Shown: positions 40,050 to 49,484, counted from the first letter of the stretch. The stretch is DNA of 64,000 bases from Rhizobium sp. NXC24 (GCF_002944315.1 NZ_CP024311.1:1-64000), one strand, 5' to 3'. Translations and numbers: made by a program. Notes: generated by a model from the letters alone, not told the origin.

Positions 40050-40679
40050 ATGCTCACGCTTCATGACTATTTGCCGTCGCAGAACGGCTGGAAAGCCAGG
40101 GTTTTGCTCGGGCTCCTCGAAATCCCATATACCAGCCATCTTGTGTCGATTTTCGAGGGCGAGAGCCGCACCGACGCCTTCCTGAAGCTCAATCCGGTGG
40201 GCGCTATCCCCGTTCTCGAACTGGGGGACGGAAACGCGATCGCGGAATCAAACGCGATCCTCACCTATCTCGCCGAAGGCACGCCCTTTCTGCCAACGGA
40301 CCGCTACCAGCGCGCCAAGGTCATGCAATGGCTGTTCTTCGAGCAATACCACATCGAGCCAGTCATCGGCTCGCTGCGCTTCTGGACGCTGACTGGGCGG
40401 TTGGAACGCAATCAGGCCTTGGTTTCGGGCAAGCACGAAGCCGCGGTCCGCGCTCTTTCGGCCTTGGAACGCAGCCTCGCCGGTCTTCCGTTTCTTGTCG
40501 GGAACGATCTTTCGATCGCCGATATTGCGGTCTACGCCTACAGCCACCGCGCCGCGGATTGCGGCTTTCCGCTGACCGACTACCCGGCGGTCTCCGCCTG
40601 GTCTGCCCGTGTCAAAGATGCCATTGGTCCGGGTTATCCCGTGCATCCCTACAGCATCGATCCGCATTCCGGCGCTTGA
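40050..40679 (+). CDS. Glutathione S-transferase-family protein
   Basis: 209 aa. Thioredoxin-like N domain with PVGAIPVLELGDGNAIAESNAIL (cis-Pro and the GSH gamma-glutamyl contact ES), and an all-helical C domain with FLVGNDLSIADIAVYAY. ATG 40050 is preceded by a GAAGGAA element; the frame opens upstream at 39903 but without similarity. Substrate unknown. Ends 25 bp from the convergent HPr gene. Confidence 0.87.
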   Translation: MLTLHDYLPSQNGWKARVLLGLLEIPYTSHLVSIFEGESRTDAFLKLNPVGAIPVLELGDGNAIAESNAILTYLAEGTPFLPTDRYQRAKVMQWLFFEQYHIEPVIGSLRFWTLTGRLERNQALVSGKHEAAVRALSALERSLAGLPFLVGNDLSIADIAVYAYSHRAADCGFPLTDYPAVSAWSARVKDAIGPGYPVHPYSIDPHSGA

Positions 40680-40704
40680 AGCATGCATAGCGCGGAGACG
40701 GAGA

Positions 40705-40980
40705 TCACATCTCTTCGCCGAACTTGTCGGCGACCAGACGATCCAGTGCATCCAGTGCCTCGGCGGCCTGGGTGCCGCTGGCGGTGACGAGCACGCTGCA
40801 GCCGGGGCTTGCCGCAAGCATCATCAGGCCCATGATCGAATTGCCGCCCACCGTGGTTCCGTCCCTCGAGACGGTGATGGTGGCGTCATAGGCTTCGACG
40901 GTCTGTACGAATTTGGCGGAAGCGCGGGCATGCAGGCCGCGTTTGTTGATGATCAGAAGTTCCCGGGAAAGTTCCGTCAT
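40705..40980 (-). CDS. Phosphocarrier protein HPr (nitrogen-type PTS branch)
   Basis: 91 aa. Phosphotransfer His 17 in NKRGLHARASAKFV. The regulatory Ser motif NSIMGLMMLA (Ser 48) matches the HprK target site in Firmicutes. Works with EIIA and HprK encoded just upstream. No sugar permease is present, so this is a regulatory PTS. ATG 40980; the upstream frame to 41031 overlaps EIIA. Confidence 0.93.
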   Translation of the reverse strand: MTELSRELLIINKRGLHARASAKFVQTVEAYDATITVSRDGTTVGGNSIMGLMMLAASPGCSVLVTASGTQAAEALDALDRLVADKFGEEM

Positions 40981-40999
40981 GGGCGGGATGTTTGTCTCG

Positions 41000-41401
41000 T
41001 CATTTGCCGCTGAGTACACGGCTGGCCACATTTATATACTTGCGCCCGGCCTCGGAGGCTTCAACCAGAGCCTTCTCCATGTTGTTGTCGCCCCGTACGC
41101 CCGCAAGCTTTATTAGCATCGGCAGATTGACGCCGGCAATAACCTCGGTATGACCGCTATTCATGACGGAGATCGCAAGATTCGAGGGAGTGCCGCCGAA
41201 CATATCGGTAAGGATGATGACCCCGTGCCCATCGTCAGCGCCGGAAACAGCCTGCAGGATGTCCTGCCGGCGCTTGTCCATGTCGTCTTCGGGACCAATG
41301 CATACCGTCTCTATGAACTTCTGCGGACCAACGACATGCTCGACGGCATGCCGAAACTCTTCAGCCAGCTTGCCATGAGTGACAAGCACAAGTCCGATCA
41401 T
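41000..41401 (-). CDS. PTS system EIIA component, mannose family (regulatory)
   Basis: 133 aa. MIGLVLVTHGKLAEEF carries the phosphorylatable His 9; VIILTDMFGGTPSNLA and GVNLPMLIKLAG are typical of the EIIA-Man fold. In rhizobia this EIIA receives phosphate from HPr but has no partner IIB/IIC, acting as a signal protein. Start at ATG 41401; the frame extends to 41467. 19 bp separate it from HPr. Confidence 0.92.
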   Translation of the reverse strand: MIGLVLVTHGKLAEEFRHAVEHVVGPQKFIETVCIGPEDDMDKRRQDILQAVSGADDGHGVIILTDMFGGTPSNLAISVMNSGHTEVIAGVNLPMLIKLAGVRGDNNMEKALVEASEAGRKYINVASRVLSGK

Positions 41402-41553
41402 GATATTACTGCTCCCATCGCACACGCAAACAGGTGGCCCATATCGCAATGCAGCAATGTCGTCCACCGGTGGGGGGACATCTTGGCGATGAAAAGCCGA
41501 AGTGCAAGCTTAAAATATGATATTTAGGCGCCTGCAAGGACCTAAATGGCCGA

Positions 41554-42006
41554 TTAATCCAAACTGATGATGATTTTCGCCATAATTACTGCAAGCGGAT
41601 TGGCCGATGCCGCGGACAGCCGGATCAGCGGTAAGCGAATGGATTCAGTCACATCGATCTGTTCGTCTTCCGGGGGTAGTCGCTCGGCCGTTGCCGGATC
41701 GACCGGGCGTATGGCGAAATGCATTTCGGCCTCAGAAACATGGGGAAGGCGGACGATGCCAGTGTAGCGGATCTCCATTAGTCCGGCGATCGAAGGCGGG
41801 CATTCGGCGATGATGGCGCCCTCACGCTGCGTGATGAAAACCTGGTCGTCTGCGACCAATGTGGCGGAAAGGCCAAGCGGCTTGGCAGCGGCAAGGCATG
41901 CGAAGGCAAGCGTGGACTTGCCGCTGCCCGATGGTCCCAGAAACAGCAGGCCGGTCTTGCCGATCACGATCGCCGTCCCGTGGACATTGGTCGCTTTGCT
42001 GCTCAT
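41554..42006 (-). CDS. hprK: HPr kinase/phosphorylase, short alphaproteobacterial form
   Basis: 150 aa, only the catalytic domain. Walker A GPSGSGKST (residues 24-32), VADDQVFI and the signature GLMEIRYTGIVRLP. The Firmicute N-terminal domain is absent, which is normal for Alphaproteobacteria. Likely phosphorylates HPr on Ser 48. Overlaps the chvG stop by 4 bp, so it is coupled to the sensor kinase. Confidence 0.93.
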   Translation of the reverse strand: MSSKATNVHGTAIVIGKTGLLFLGPSGSGKSTLAFACLAAAKPLGLSATLVADDQVFITQREGAIIAECPPSIAGLMEIRYTGIVRLPHVSEAEMHFAIRPVDPATAERLPPEDEQIDVTESIRLPLIRLSAASANPLAVIMAKIIISLD

Positions 42007-43796
42007 GCCGGTGTTTCGGCCGGCAATGAGAGGATGAAGCGGGCGCCGAGCAGCGCCGGGCCCTCGCCGTCGACGATATTCTCAGCACGTAGCGACCCGC
42101 CATGCGCCTCGGCGATCTGCCGGCTGATCGACAGGCCCAAACCGGAATTCTGCCCGAAACCTTCCGCTTCCGGCCGGTCGGTATAGAAGCGCTCGAAAAT
42201 GCGGTCGATATTTTCCGCCTGGATGCCTGGCCCGTTGTCCTCGACATAGATGACGCAACGCGTTCGCGTTCGCGTCAGCCTGACCGTGATCTTTCCGGTG
42301 TCCTTCGCAACGAAGGAGCGGGCGTTTTCAATGAGGTTGGTGACGATCTGGCCGATCCGCAGGTCGTGGCCATCGATGGTGAACTTGGTCTTCGTGCCGG
42401 GCTTGCGGTCGACGATATAGTCTATCTCGACCGCCTTCTTGCTGTGCCCGACCTGACGGGAAATATCGATCATGTCGCGCAAGAGCACTTCGAGATCGAG
42501 CGATCTCGCATCGGAGCGGGCAAGCTCGGCATCGAGGCGGGAGGCGTCGGAAATATCGCTTATCAGCCGGTCGAGGCGGCGCACGTCATGCTGGATGACA
42601 TCCATCAGCCGCTTCTTGGAATCGTCACTCTTGGCGAGCGGCAACGTCTCGACGGCGCTCCGCAGCGATGTCAGCGGGTTCTTCAGCTCGTGGCTGACGT
42701 CGGCGGCAAAACTTTCGATCGCATCGATCCGGTCGTAGAGCGCCGTCGTCATTTCGCGCAGGGCGATCGACAGGTTGCCGATTTCGTCCTGGCGCGCGGA
42801 GAAATCGGGAATTTCCTCGCGCTCCTTCGCACCGCCGCGGCGCACGCGGATGGCCGCTGCCGAAAGCCGGCGCAGCGGATTGGCGATGGTGGAGGACAGA
42901 AGCAGCGACAGAACGACGTTGACCAGTGTCGCGACGCCGAAGACGCGCATGATCGCCAGGCGCTCGGCATGCACAATCTTGTCGATATCGCCGGCCTGCG
43001 TCGATAACAGCAAGACGCCGAGCACGGCGCGGAAACGCTGGATGGGCACGGCGACCGAGACGATCAGCTCGCCCTTTTCCGTGGTACGCACCACGGCGCC
43101 GCGCACGCCGGTCAGCGCGTTCATCACTTCCGGATAGATCGAACCGTCACCGCCGGGCGCTTCCTTATAGACCGGCAGGTTGCCCGGCTGCAGCATCTTG
43201 TTGAGCAGGCCGCTGAACCAGTCCGACCAGTTCTGAGCCGCGTCTTCCACCGGTGGCAGATCGTAGCGCAGCACCTGACCGCGCGAATAGAGATGGCGGC
43301 TGTCGAGCAGCAGATTGGCGTCGGCATCGAAGATGCGGGCACGGGTGCGCGTCGGCGAGATCAGTCGCGTCAGCACCGGCGCCACCTTCTCCGGATCGAT
43401 CGGGAACTCCAGGTCCTCGTCGTTCGGGACGGGCGTGATGCTCTGCCCGGCTTGCAGTTCCAGCAGCTTCTGCGGGTCGATGGTGATGGAGTTGGTATCG
43501 ACCGAAGCGGATGCTGAGACGGCGCCGGCGATGATTTCGCCTTGCGTCAACAGGCTCTCGACGCGCGCATCAATCAGGCCCTCGCGGAATTGATTGAGAT
43601 AGAGGATGCCGCCGACGAGAACGACGAGGGCGGCGAGGTTGAAGAACAGGATACGCCGCGTCAGGCTCGAAAAGACTGCATTGCCGAAGATGCGGCGGAT
43701 CAGCGTGAAAGGGTGAGTCCACCGACGGCGGGCGATTCTGACGTCGCTCGGGCTTTCCGTCTCGTCGATATCTCTATCTTGCACCAGTTGTGCCAA
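42003..43796 (-). CDS. chvG: Sensor histidine kinase ChvG
   Basis: 597 aa. Membrane segments at about 46-68 and 280-305, with a ~200-residue periplasmic sensor between. HAMP, then HisKA with phosphoacceptor His 369 in FAADVSHELKNPL, and HATPase (NARSFVAKD, EDNGPGI, GLGLSISRQ). In Rhizobiaceae ChvG (ExoS) responds to acid and envelope signals and is restrained by periplasmic ExoR (not in the window). Pairs with chvI immediately upstream. Confidence 0.95.
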   Translation of the reverse strand: MAQLVQDRDIDETESPSDVRIARRRWTHPFTLIRRIFGNAVFSSLTRRILFFNLAALVVLVGGILYLNQFREGLIDARVESLLTQGEIIAGAVSASASVDTNSITIDPQKLLELQAGQSITPVPNDEDLEFPIDPEKVAPVLTRLISPTRTRARIFDADANLLLDSRHLYSRGQVLRYDLPPVEDAAQNWSDWFSGLLNKMLQPGNLPVYKEAPGGDGSIYPEVMNALTGVRGAVVRTTEKGELIVSVAVPIQRFRAVLGVLLLSTQAGDIDKIVHAERLAIMRVFGVATLVNVVLSLLLSSTIANPLRRLSAAAIRVRRGGAKEREEIPDFSARQDEIGNLSIALREMTTALYDRIDAIESFAADVSHELKNPLTSLRSAVETLPLAKSDDSKKRLMDVIQHDVRRLDRLISDISDASRLDAELARSDARSLDLEVLLRDMIDISRQVGHSKKAVEIDYIVDRKPGTKTKFTIDGHDLRIGQIVTNLIENARSFVAKDTGKITVRLTRTRTRCVIYVEDNGPGIQAENIDRIFERFYTDRPEAEGFGQNSGLGLSISRQIAEAHGGSLRAENIVDGEGPALLGARFILSLPAETPA

Positions 43797-43884
43797 GCCA
43801 GCGGCCCTTTCGAAGACAGGATCGGCGACCCTGTCCGCATGCTCTTATTTCATTGCCCGTCGCACGGTCCAGTAAACTATCCAA

Positions 43885-43994
43885 GTATGATGCCGAAAAG
43901 TGTAAGCGGTTTTCGGACGACATCATGCCCTGTTCTCTACCTCTCGAGCGGATTCAGATTTTAGGTCGATTCGACCTAAAATCCCCCGGCTCTA
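43885..43994. repeat. RIME copy B between chvI and chvG
   Basis: First palindrome starts at GTATGATGCCG (43885) and ends at CATCATGCCCT. The second has 13-bp arms GATTTTAGGTCGA (43957-43969) and TCGACCTAAAATC (43971-43983) with a single-base loop. It shares an almost identical core with copy A at 37.4 kb. RIME elements were, to my memory, first described in this same chvI-chvG interval of rhizobia. It overlaps the chvI stop. Confidence 0.88.
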
Positions 43995-44723
43995 GGCCGC
44001 TTCGCGGAAGCGGTAGCCGACTCCATACAGCGTTTCGATCATATCAAAATCGAGATCGACCATCTTGAATTTCTTGCGCAGCCGCTTGATGTGGCTGTCG
44101 ATGGTGCGGTCGTCGACATAGACTTGCTCGTCATAGGCAGCATCCATCAAGGCATCGCGGCTTTTGACCACGCCAGGGCGCTGCGCCAGCGAATGCAGGA
44201 TCAGGAACTCCGTGACGGTCAGCGTCACCGGTTCACCTTTCCAGGTGCAGGTATGGCGTTCCTGGTCCATGACAAGCTGGCCGCGCTCCAGCGAGCGGGC
44301 CTGTTGCGCGGCGCCGGGCTTCGCGGCTGTGCCGCTGCTGGCCGCGTTCGCGGCTTCACGGGCGGAGGCGCGGCGAAGCACGGCCTTGACGCGCTCGACC
44401 AGCAGACGCTGCGAGAAAGGCTTGGTGATGAAGTCGTCGGCGCCCATCTTCAGGCCGAAGAGCTCGTCGATCTCTTCATCCTTGGAGGTGAGGAAGATCA
44501 CCGGCAGGTCGGACTTCTGCCGCAGGCGGCGCAAAAGCTCCATGCCGTCCATGCGCGGCATCTTGATATCGAAGATCGCCAATTGCGGCGGCCGGGCAAG
44601 CAATCCGTCGAGCGCCGAAGCGCCGTCGGTATAAGTCTCCACCTTATATCCCTCGGCTTCCAAAGCAATCGACACGGAAGTCAGGATATTGCGGTCGTCG
44701 TCAACGAGCGCGATTGTCAACAT
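43992..44723 (-). CDS. chvI: Response regulator ChvI
   Basis: OmpR-type regulator, 243 aa. Receiver with VDDD near the N terminus, phosphoacceptor Asp 52 in [11 protein letters not shown] and Lys in ITKPFS; winged helix from about 140 with [14 protein letters not shown]. Controls exopolysaccharide, motility and acid-response genes in Rhizobiaceae. Start at ATG 44723 with GGAG 9 bp upstream; ATG 44738/44741 are alternatives. Divergent from pckA. Confidence 0.95.
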   Translation of the reverse strand: MLTIALVDDDRNILTSVSIALEAEGYKVETYTDGASALDGLLARPPQLAIFDIKMPRMDGMELLRRLRQKSDLPVIFLTSKDEEIDELFGLKMGADDFITKPFSQRLLVERVKAVLRRASAREAANAASSGTAAKPGAAQQARSLERGQLVMDQERHTCTWKGEPVTLTVTEFLILHSLAQRPGVVKSRDALMDAAYDEQVYVDDRTIDSHIKRLRKKFKMVDLDFDMIETLYGVGYRFREAA

Positions 44724-44941
44724 GGTGTTCGTCTCCATCATCAGTGCGCGTCTCTCCCGGATTTGGAATCCAGCCCCAGGTGGCTCCCAGGTGGCTTGCC
44801 AGCTCGGTTGGCGGTAACCTGGCGCGCTTATGGGGATAAAGGTGGAACAAATTGTGGCAAAGATAAAGAGGCGGATTGCCGAACACACAAACAGTTAACC
44901 ACGGGTTGTGCGGCGAAACGTCTCGCTGGTATCTATTCAAC

Positions 44942-44980
44942 CGATTTAAAATTATGAAAATTTATTTAAATCGATTAAAT
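44942..44980. promoter_or_regulatory. AT-rich operator region between chvI and pckA
   Basis: Within the 364-bp divergent gap. Inverted repeat CGATTTAAA (44942-44950) and TTTAAATCG (44965-44973), followed by a LacI-type core AATCGATT (44969-44976) inside TTAAATCGATTAAA. LacI/GalR regulators favour such CG-centred sites, and a LacI-type regulator (PckR) controls pckA in Sinorhizobium. The rest of the gap, on the chvI side, shows no clear feature. Confidence 0.45.
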
Positions 44981-45014
44981 ACATGATATCATTAAAGATT
45001 TTTCGCTCTACTCT

Positions 45015-45043
45015 CTTGTGCTTTTAAAAAGACGCCTCTACGC
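45015..45043 (+). promoter_or_regulatory. Possible pckA promoter
   Basis: CTTGTG (45015-45020), 17-bp spacer, CTACGC (45038-45043), about 45 bp before the pckA ATG. The -35 fits rhizobial CTTGAC well; the -10 is weak. Confidence 0.3.
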
Positions 45044-45087
45044 TTTATTTAGTTTTAACGGCTGAGGCCACGTAGAGGAATAGAGCG

Positions 45088-46698
45088 ATGGAGCAATTCG
45101 GCGTCCGTAATCCCGCAACCGAACTCGAATCGATCGGCCTGGGAGCCGCCGCCAGTGTTCGTTATAATCTCTTGGAAGCTCATCTCTATGAGGAAGCGAT
45201 TCGTCGGCGCGAAGCCGATCTGACCGCTCATGGTGTGCTGAGAGCATTGACTGGGCAGCACACCGGCCGCTCGCCGAAGGACAAGTTCGTTGTCCGCAAC
45301 GCGACCACCGAAGACCAAATCTGGTGGGATAACAACAAGCCGATGTCGCCAGAACATTTCGCGCTGCTGCACAAGGACATGCTGGCGCATGTACACGGCA
45401 AGGACCTGTTCGTTCAGGACCTGATCGGGGGCGCCGACCAGGATTACGCCCTGCCGACGCGCGTCGTCACCGAATTCGCCTGGCACTCGCTGTTCATCCG
45501 CAACCTGCTCATTCGTCCCGAGCGGTCGGCGCTGGAAAGCTTCGTGCCGAAGCTGACGATCATCGATCTGCCAAGCTTCCGCGCCGATCCGGAGCGCCAT
45601 GGCTGCCGCACGGAAACGGTGATCGCCTGCGATCTCGTCAACGGCATCGTCCTGATCGGCGGCACCTCCTATGCTGGCGAAATGAAGAAATCGGTCTTCA
45701 CCGTCCTGAATTACCTCCTGCCAGAACGCGGCGTCATGCCGATGCATTGCTCGGCCAATGTCGGGCCTGATGGGGACGCCGCGATCTTCTTCGGCCTGTC
45801 GGGCACCGGCAAGACGACGCTATCAGCCGATCCGACCCGCACATTGATCGGCGACGACGAGCATGGCTGGGGTGAAAATGGCATCTTCAATTTCGAAGGT
45901 GGCTGCTACGCCAAGACCATTCGCCTGTCGGCCGAGGCCGAGCCGGAAATCTACGCCACGACCCGCCGTTTCGGCACCGTGCTCGAAAATGTCGTGCTTG
46001 ACGAACATGGCGTGCCGAATCTCGACGATGGTTCGCTGACGGAGAACACCCGCAGCGCCTATCCGCTGCATTTCATCCCGAATGCCTCGGAATCCGGCAT
46101 GACCGGCCATCCGGAGACGATCATCATGCTGACGGCCGATGCCTTCGGCGTCATGCCGCCGATTGCCAAGCTGACGCCGGAACAGGCGATGTACCACTTC
46201 CTCTCCGGCTACACCGCCAAGGTCGCCGGCACGGAAAAAGGCGTGGTCGAGCCGGAAGCCACCTTCTCGACCTGCTTTGGCGCGCCCTTCATGCCGCGTC
46301 ATCCGGCCGAATACGGCAACCTGCTGAAGGACCTGATCGCCCGCCACGGCGCCGGCTGCTGGCTCGTTAACACCGGCTGGACCGGCGGTGCCTACGGCAC
46401 GGGCCGGCGCATGCCGATCAAGGCGACGCGCGCCCTGTTGGCCGCCGCTTTGAAGGGTGATCTCGATAATGCCGAATTCCGGATCGACCCGAATTTCGGT
46501 TTCGCCGTGCCGGTTGCGGTCGAAGGCGTGGACAGCGCAATCCTCGATCCGCGTTCCACCTGGGCCGATGGCGAGGCTTATGACGCGCAGGCGGCAAAGC
46601 TGGTGCAGATGTTCGTCTCCAACTTCGCCAAGTTCGAGGATCATGTCGACGGCAACGTCCGTGACGCGGCGCCGGGTTTGCGTGTCGCGGCGGAGTGA
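45088..46698 (+). CDS. pckA: Phosphoenolpyruvate carboxykinase (ATP)
   Basis: Gluconeogenic conversion of oxaloacetate and ATP to PEP and CO2, key for growth on succinate and other C4-dicarboxylates. Kinase-1a P-loop GLSGTGKTT (about 236-244), upstream [11 protein letters not shown], and metal-site [16 protein letters not shown]. 536 aa. Divergent from chvI; strong terminator downstream. Confidence 0.97.
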   Translation: MEQFGVRNPATELESIGLGAAASVRYNLLEAHLYEEAIRRREADLTAHGVLRALTGQHTGRSPKDKFVVRNATTEDQIWWDNNKPMSPEHFALLHKDMLAHVHGKDLFVQDLIGGADQDYALPTRVVTEFAWHSLFIRNLLIRPERSALESFVPKLTIIDLPSFRADPERHGCRTETVIACDLVNGIVLIGGTSYAGEMKKSVFTVLNYLLPERGVMPMHCSANVGPDGDAAIFFGLSGTGKTTLSADPTRTLIGDDEHGWGENGIFNFEGGCYAKTIRLSAEAEPEIYATTRRFGTVLENVVLDEHGVPNLDDGSLTENTRSAYPLHFIPNASESGMTGHPETIIMLTADAFGVMPPIAKLTPEQAMYHFLSGYTAKVAGTEKGVVEPEATFSTCFGAPFMPRHPAEYGNLLKDLIARHGAGCWLVNTGWTGGAYGTGRRMPIKATRALLAAALKGDLDNAEFRIDPNFGFAVPVAVEGVDSAILDPRSTWADGEAYDAQAAKLVQMFVSNFAKFEDHVDGNVRDAAPGLRVAAE

Positions 46699-46727
46699 TT
46701 CGCCGCACAGAGGAATGACTCACGTGA

Positions 46728-46756
46728 AACCCGGCGGCCGGTCCGCCGGGTTTTTC
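46728..46756 (+). terminator. pckA terminator
   Basis: Perfect 10-bp stem AACCCGGCGG (46728-46737) with CCGCCGGGTT (46743-46752), followed by a T-run. Confidence 0.9.
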
Positions 46757-46819
46757 ATTTTGCCCTCTGCCTGTTTTCAACCGCGCGTCAATATGGGATA
46801 GACGGGCGCGGAGAAAACC

Positions 46820-47254
46820 ATGGCCAGCGACGCGCTTTACATCAACGACCGGATCACCATTGCCGGCTGGGAACTGACGGAACAATTCGTTCTGGCGGGC
46901 GGCCCCGGCGGGCAGAATGTCAACAAGGTCGCGACCGCTGTTCAGCTATTCTTCAACATTCCGAATTCGCCGTCGCTGAATGACCGCGTGAAGGCCAACG
47001 CCGCGAGGCTCGCCGGCCGGCGCGTTTCCAAAGACGGCGTGTTGATGATCGAGGCCAGCCGCTTCCGCAGCCAGGATCGCAATCGCGAGGATGCACGCGA
47101 GCGGCTGAAGGAACTGATCCTCGAAGCCGCCGCACCGCCGCCGCCGCCACGCAAGAAGACCAAGCCGACCAAAGGCTCGATCGAACGGCGCCTGAAGGAA
47201 AAATCGGGTCGCTCTGAGGTCAAGAAGATGCGAGGCAAGCCCGGGGGCGAATAG
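46820..47254 (+). CDS. arfB: Alternative ribosome-rescue factor ArfB (peptidyl-tRNA hydrolase)
   Basis: Rescues stalled ribosomes by entering the A site and hydrolysing peptidyl-tRNA. 144 aa. The catalytic GGQ is in GGPGGQNVNKV (Gly 30-Gly 31-Gln 32). The C-terminal tail is rich in Lys/Arg and Pro and should thread into the mRNA channel. It lacks the codon-recognition domain of RF1/RF2, so it is not a truncated release factor. Confidence 0.94.
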   Translation: MASDALYINDRITIAGWELTEQFVLAGGPGGQNVNKVATAVQLFFNIPNSPSLNDRVKANAARLAGRRVSKDGVLMIEASRFRSQDRNREDARERLKELILEAAAPPPPPRKKTKPTKGSIERRLKEKSGRSEVKKMRGKPGGE

Positions 47255-47348
47255 GTTTCGGGCTGCGGTTTTGGTTTGATTGGGTAAAATGGGGCTTGTC
47301 AGGCGAGTCTGTTGTTGCCGTAGCTCTGTGCCTGGCCCGTCATCCCAA

Positions 47349-47463
47349 CCTTCTCGCCGCACTGCAGGGAGAAGGGACGACAGTGTGAAACAACAAAGCT
47401 CCCCACTCGTGACGGGTTCGGATTAGGTATTGTAAGCTCACTCGTCCCGCAAGGCGGGGAGAG
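47349..47463. repeat. Two small palindromes (RPE-like) between arfB and alkB
   Basis: CCTTCTC (47349-47355) opposed to GAGAAGG (47369-47375), and CTCGTCCCGC (47441-47450) opposed to GCGGGGAGAG (47454-47463, one mismatch). The second has the common rhizobial form of a short GC-rich intergenic hairpin. Confidence 0.5.
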
Positions 47464-47540
47464 GGCAGAGGTGAGGGGCCATGCACAAAGACGCGGCAAT
47501 GGCGCACTTCCCTGACGATCACCAATCTTGGAAAATATCG

Positions 47541-48149
47541 ATGCTCCTACCCAACGGAATTCGCCATCTTCCCGGTTATCTCGACCGCTCCACTCAGGAA
47601 GCGCTGGTCGAGACCATCCGCGCCGTTGTCGCCGAGGCGCCGCTTTACACCCCGGTCATGCCCGGCACCGGCAAGGAAATGTCCGTGCGCATGACCAATT
47701 GCGGCCCGCTGGGTTGGGTGACGGACAAGCAGCGCGGCTATCGTTACCAGCAGAACCATCCGGTGACTGGCAGGCCCTGGCCGGGGATTCCGCAACAATT
47801 GTTTGATCTCTGGAGCAATATAGCGGGCTATGAAAAGCCGCCGGAAGCCTGCCTGATTAATTTCTACGATGACGATGCCCGCATGGGCCTGCATCAAGAC
47901 CGCGACGAACAGGATTTGGCGGCGCCCGTGCTGTCGATCTCGCTCGGCAACGCCTGCCTCTTCCGCGTCGGCGGCCTTAACCGCAATGATCGTACGCTAT
48001 CTTTCAAGCTTTCCAGCGGCGATATTGTCCTTCTCGGCGGAAAAGGCAGGCTTTGCTTCCACGGCGTCGACCGCATCTATCCGGCGACCTCGACTCTGCT
48101 GAAAAACGGCGGCCGGATAAACCTAACCTTAAGGCGGGTGAACCCGTAA
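47541..48149 (+). CDS. alkB: AlkB-family Fe(II)/2-oxoglutarate dioxygenase
   Basis: Oxidative demethylation of alkylated DNA or RNA bases. 2OG-oxygenase core with LINFYDDDARMGLHQDRDE (His 118, Asp 120), FHGVDR (His 174) and the 2OG-binding Arg in GRINLTLRR. ATG 47541 gives 202 aa, the usual size. ATG 47481 and 47499 are upstream in-frame options adding about 14-20 residues. Ends 3 bp from the convergent coaA stop. Confidence 0.92.
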   Translation: MLLPNGIRHLPGYLDRSTQEALVETIRAVVAEAPLYTPVMPGTGKEMSVRMTNCGPLGWVTDKQRGYRYQQNHPVTGRPWPGIPQQLFDLWSNIAGYEKPPEACLINFYDDDARMGLHQDRDEQDLAAPVLSISLGNACLFRVGGLNRNDRTLSFKLSSGDIVLLGGKGRLCFHGVDRIYPATSTLLKNGGRINLTLRRVNP

Positions 48150-48152
48150 CTT

Positions 48153-49148
48153 CTAAAGCTTCCTCAACGCCACCTGTTCGATCAGATGATTCCTGCCTTT
48201 CTGCAGGATGAGATCAGCGCGCGGGCGGGTGGGCAGGATGTTTTGGCGCAGGTTCTTCAGGTTGATGTTCTTCCACAGTCCTTCGGCGGTCGCGATTGCC
48301 TCTTGTTCTGTGATCGAGGCGTAGCGGTGGAAGAAGGAGTTGGGGTCGCGGAAGGCGGTTTCGCGCAGCTTCATGAAGCGGGCGACGTACCAGTTGTGGA
48401 TCAGATGCTCGTCGGCATCGATATAGATCGAGAAATCGAAAAAATCGGACACCATCGGCACGATCTTGCCATCCGCCGGCAGATGCCGCGATTGCAGGAC
48501 GTTGATGCCTTCGAAAATCAGGATATCCGGCCGGTCGACGGTTTTGTATTCGTCCGGCAGCACGTCATAGACGAGATGCGAATAGCAGGGTGCTTTGACG
48601 TCCGGCTGCCCGGCCTTGATCGCCGAGAGGAAGCGCAGGAGTGCTGCGGTATCGTAGCTTTCCGGAAAGCCCTTGCGCTGCATCAGGTTGCGGCGCTGCA
48701 ATTCGGCATTCGGAAATAGAAAGCCGTCGGTCGTTATCAGGTCCACTTTCGGGCTCGACGGCCAGCGGCGCAGCAATTCCTTCAGGATACGGGCCGTAGT
48801 GGATTTGCCGACGGCGACGGAGCCGGCGATACCGATGACGAAAGGCGTCTTGGCGACGTCGGAAAGACTGAGGAACCGATTGCGCTGCTCGAACAGGATC
48901 TGCGAGGATTCCACATGCGAGGACAGAAGGCGCGATAGCGAAAGGTAGATGCGTCGGACTTCATCGAGATCGATCGGGTCGCCCATGGAGCGCAGCCGCG
49001 TCACTTCATCGGCGGTCAGCGTCAGCGGCGTATCGGCTCTGAATTTCGACCACTCGTCCGAAGAAAAGAAATAATAGGGCGAATAGGCTTTCGCCTCAAA
49101 TATATCGAGTGTCTCGTGCGCAGGCAGGGTTTGGGTCGCTATCGTCAT
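48153..49148 (-). CDS. coaA: Pantothenate kinase (type I)
   Basis: ATP-dependent phosphorylation of pantothenate, the first committed step of CoA synthesis. P-loop [15 protein letters not shown] (around residue 105-119) and [21 protein letters not shown]. 331 aa. It follows hisE by 6 bp on the reverse strand and is probably the last gene of the his run. Confidence 0.96.
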   Translation of the reverse strand: MTIATQTLPAHETLDIFEAKAYSPYYFFSSDEWSKFRADTPLTLTADEVTRLRSMGDPIDLDEVRRIYLSLSRLLSSHVESSQILFEQRNRFLSLSDVAKTPFVIGIAGSVAVGKSTTARILKELLRRWPSSPKVDLITTDGFLFPNAELQRRNLMQRKGFPESYDTAALLRFLSAIKAGQPDVKAPCYSHLVYDVLPDEYKTVDRPDILIFEGINVLQSRHLPADGKIVPMVSDFFDFSIYIDADEHLIHNWYVARFMKLRETAFRDPNSFFHRYASITEQEAIATAEGLWKNINLKNLRQNILPTRPRADLILQKGRNHLIEQVALRKL

Positions 49149-49154
49149 CGCATT

Positions 49155-49469
49155 CTACCGGCTGGCCTTCTCCTGAAGGCCGGATTGAGCGGTGCGCCTT
49201 TCGAGCTCACCCATGACATTCTGCAACGGAATGCCTGCAATCTTCAATACGACCATAAGGTGATAAAGCAAATCGGCTGCCTCGTAGGTGAGATTGTCGC
49301 GATCGCCGGTCACCGCCGCCATGACGGCTTCGATCGCTTCCTCGCCGAGCTTCTTTGCCGCCTTTGGCTGACCGGCGGCGAAAAGCTTTGCCGTCCAGGA
49401 TTCCTCCGGCGAAGCCTTGGAGCGCTCGTCGACGATTCTTTCGAGGTCGGAAAGGGTAAATCCGCTCAT
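49155..49469 (-). CDS. hisE: Phosphoribosyl-ATP pyrophosphatase
   Basis: Second step of histidine synthesis: hydrolysis of PR-ATP to PR-AMP. MazG-type all-alpha fold with the acidic motifs [28 protein letters not shown]. 104 aa, stand-alone (not fused to HisI). 15 bp after hisF. Confidence 0.95.
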   Translation of the reverse strand: MSGFTLSDLERIVDERSKASPEESWTAKLFAAGQPKAAKKLGEEAIEAVMAAVTGDRDNLTYEAADLLYHLMVVLKIAGIPLQNVMGELERRTAQSGLQEKASR

Positions 49470-49484
49470 CCGTCCTATCCCTTC

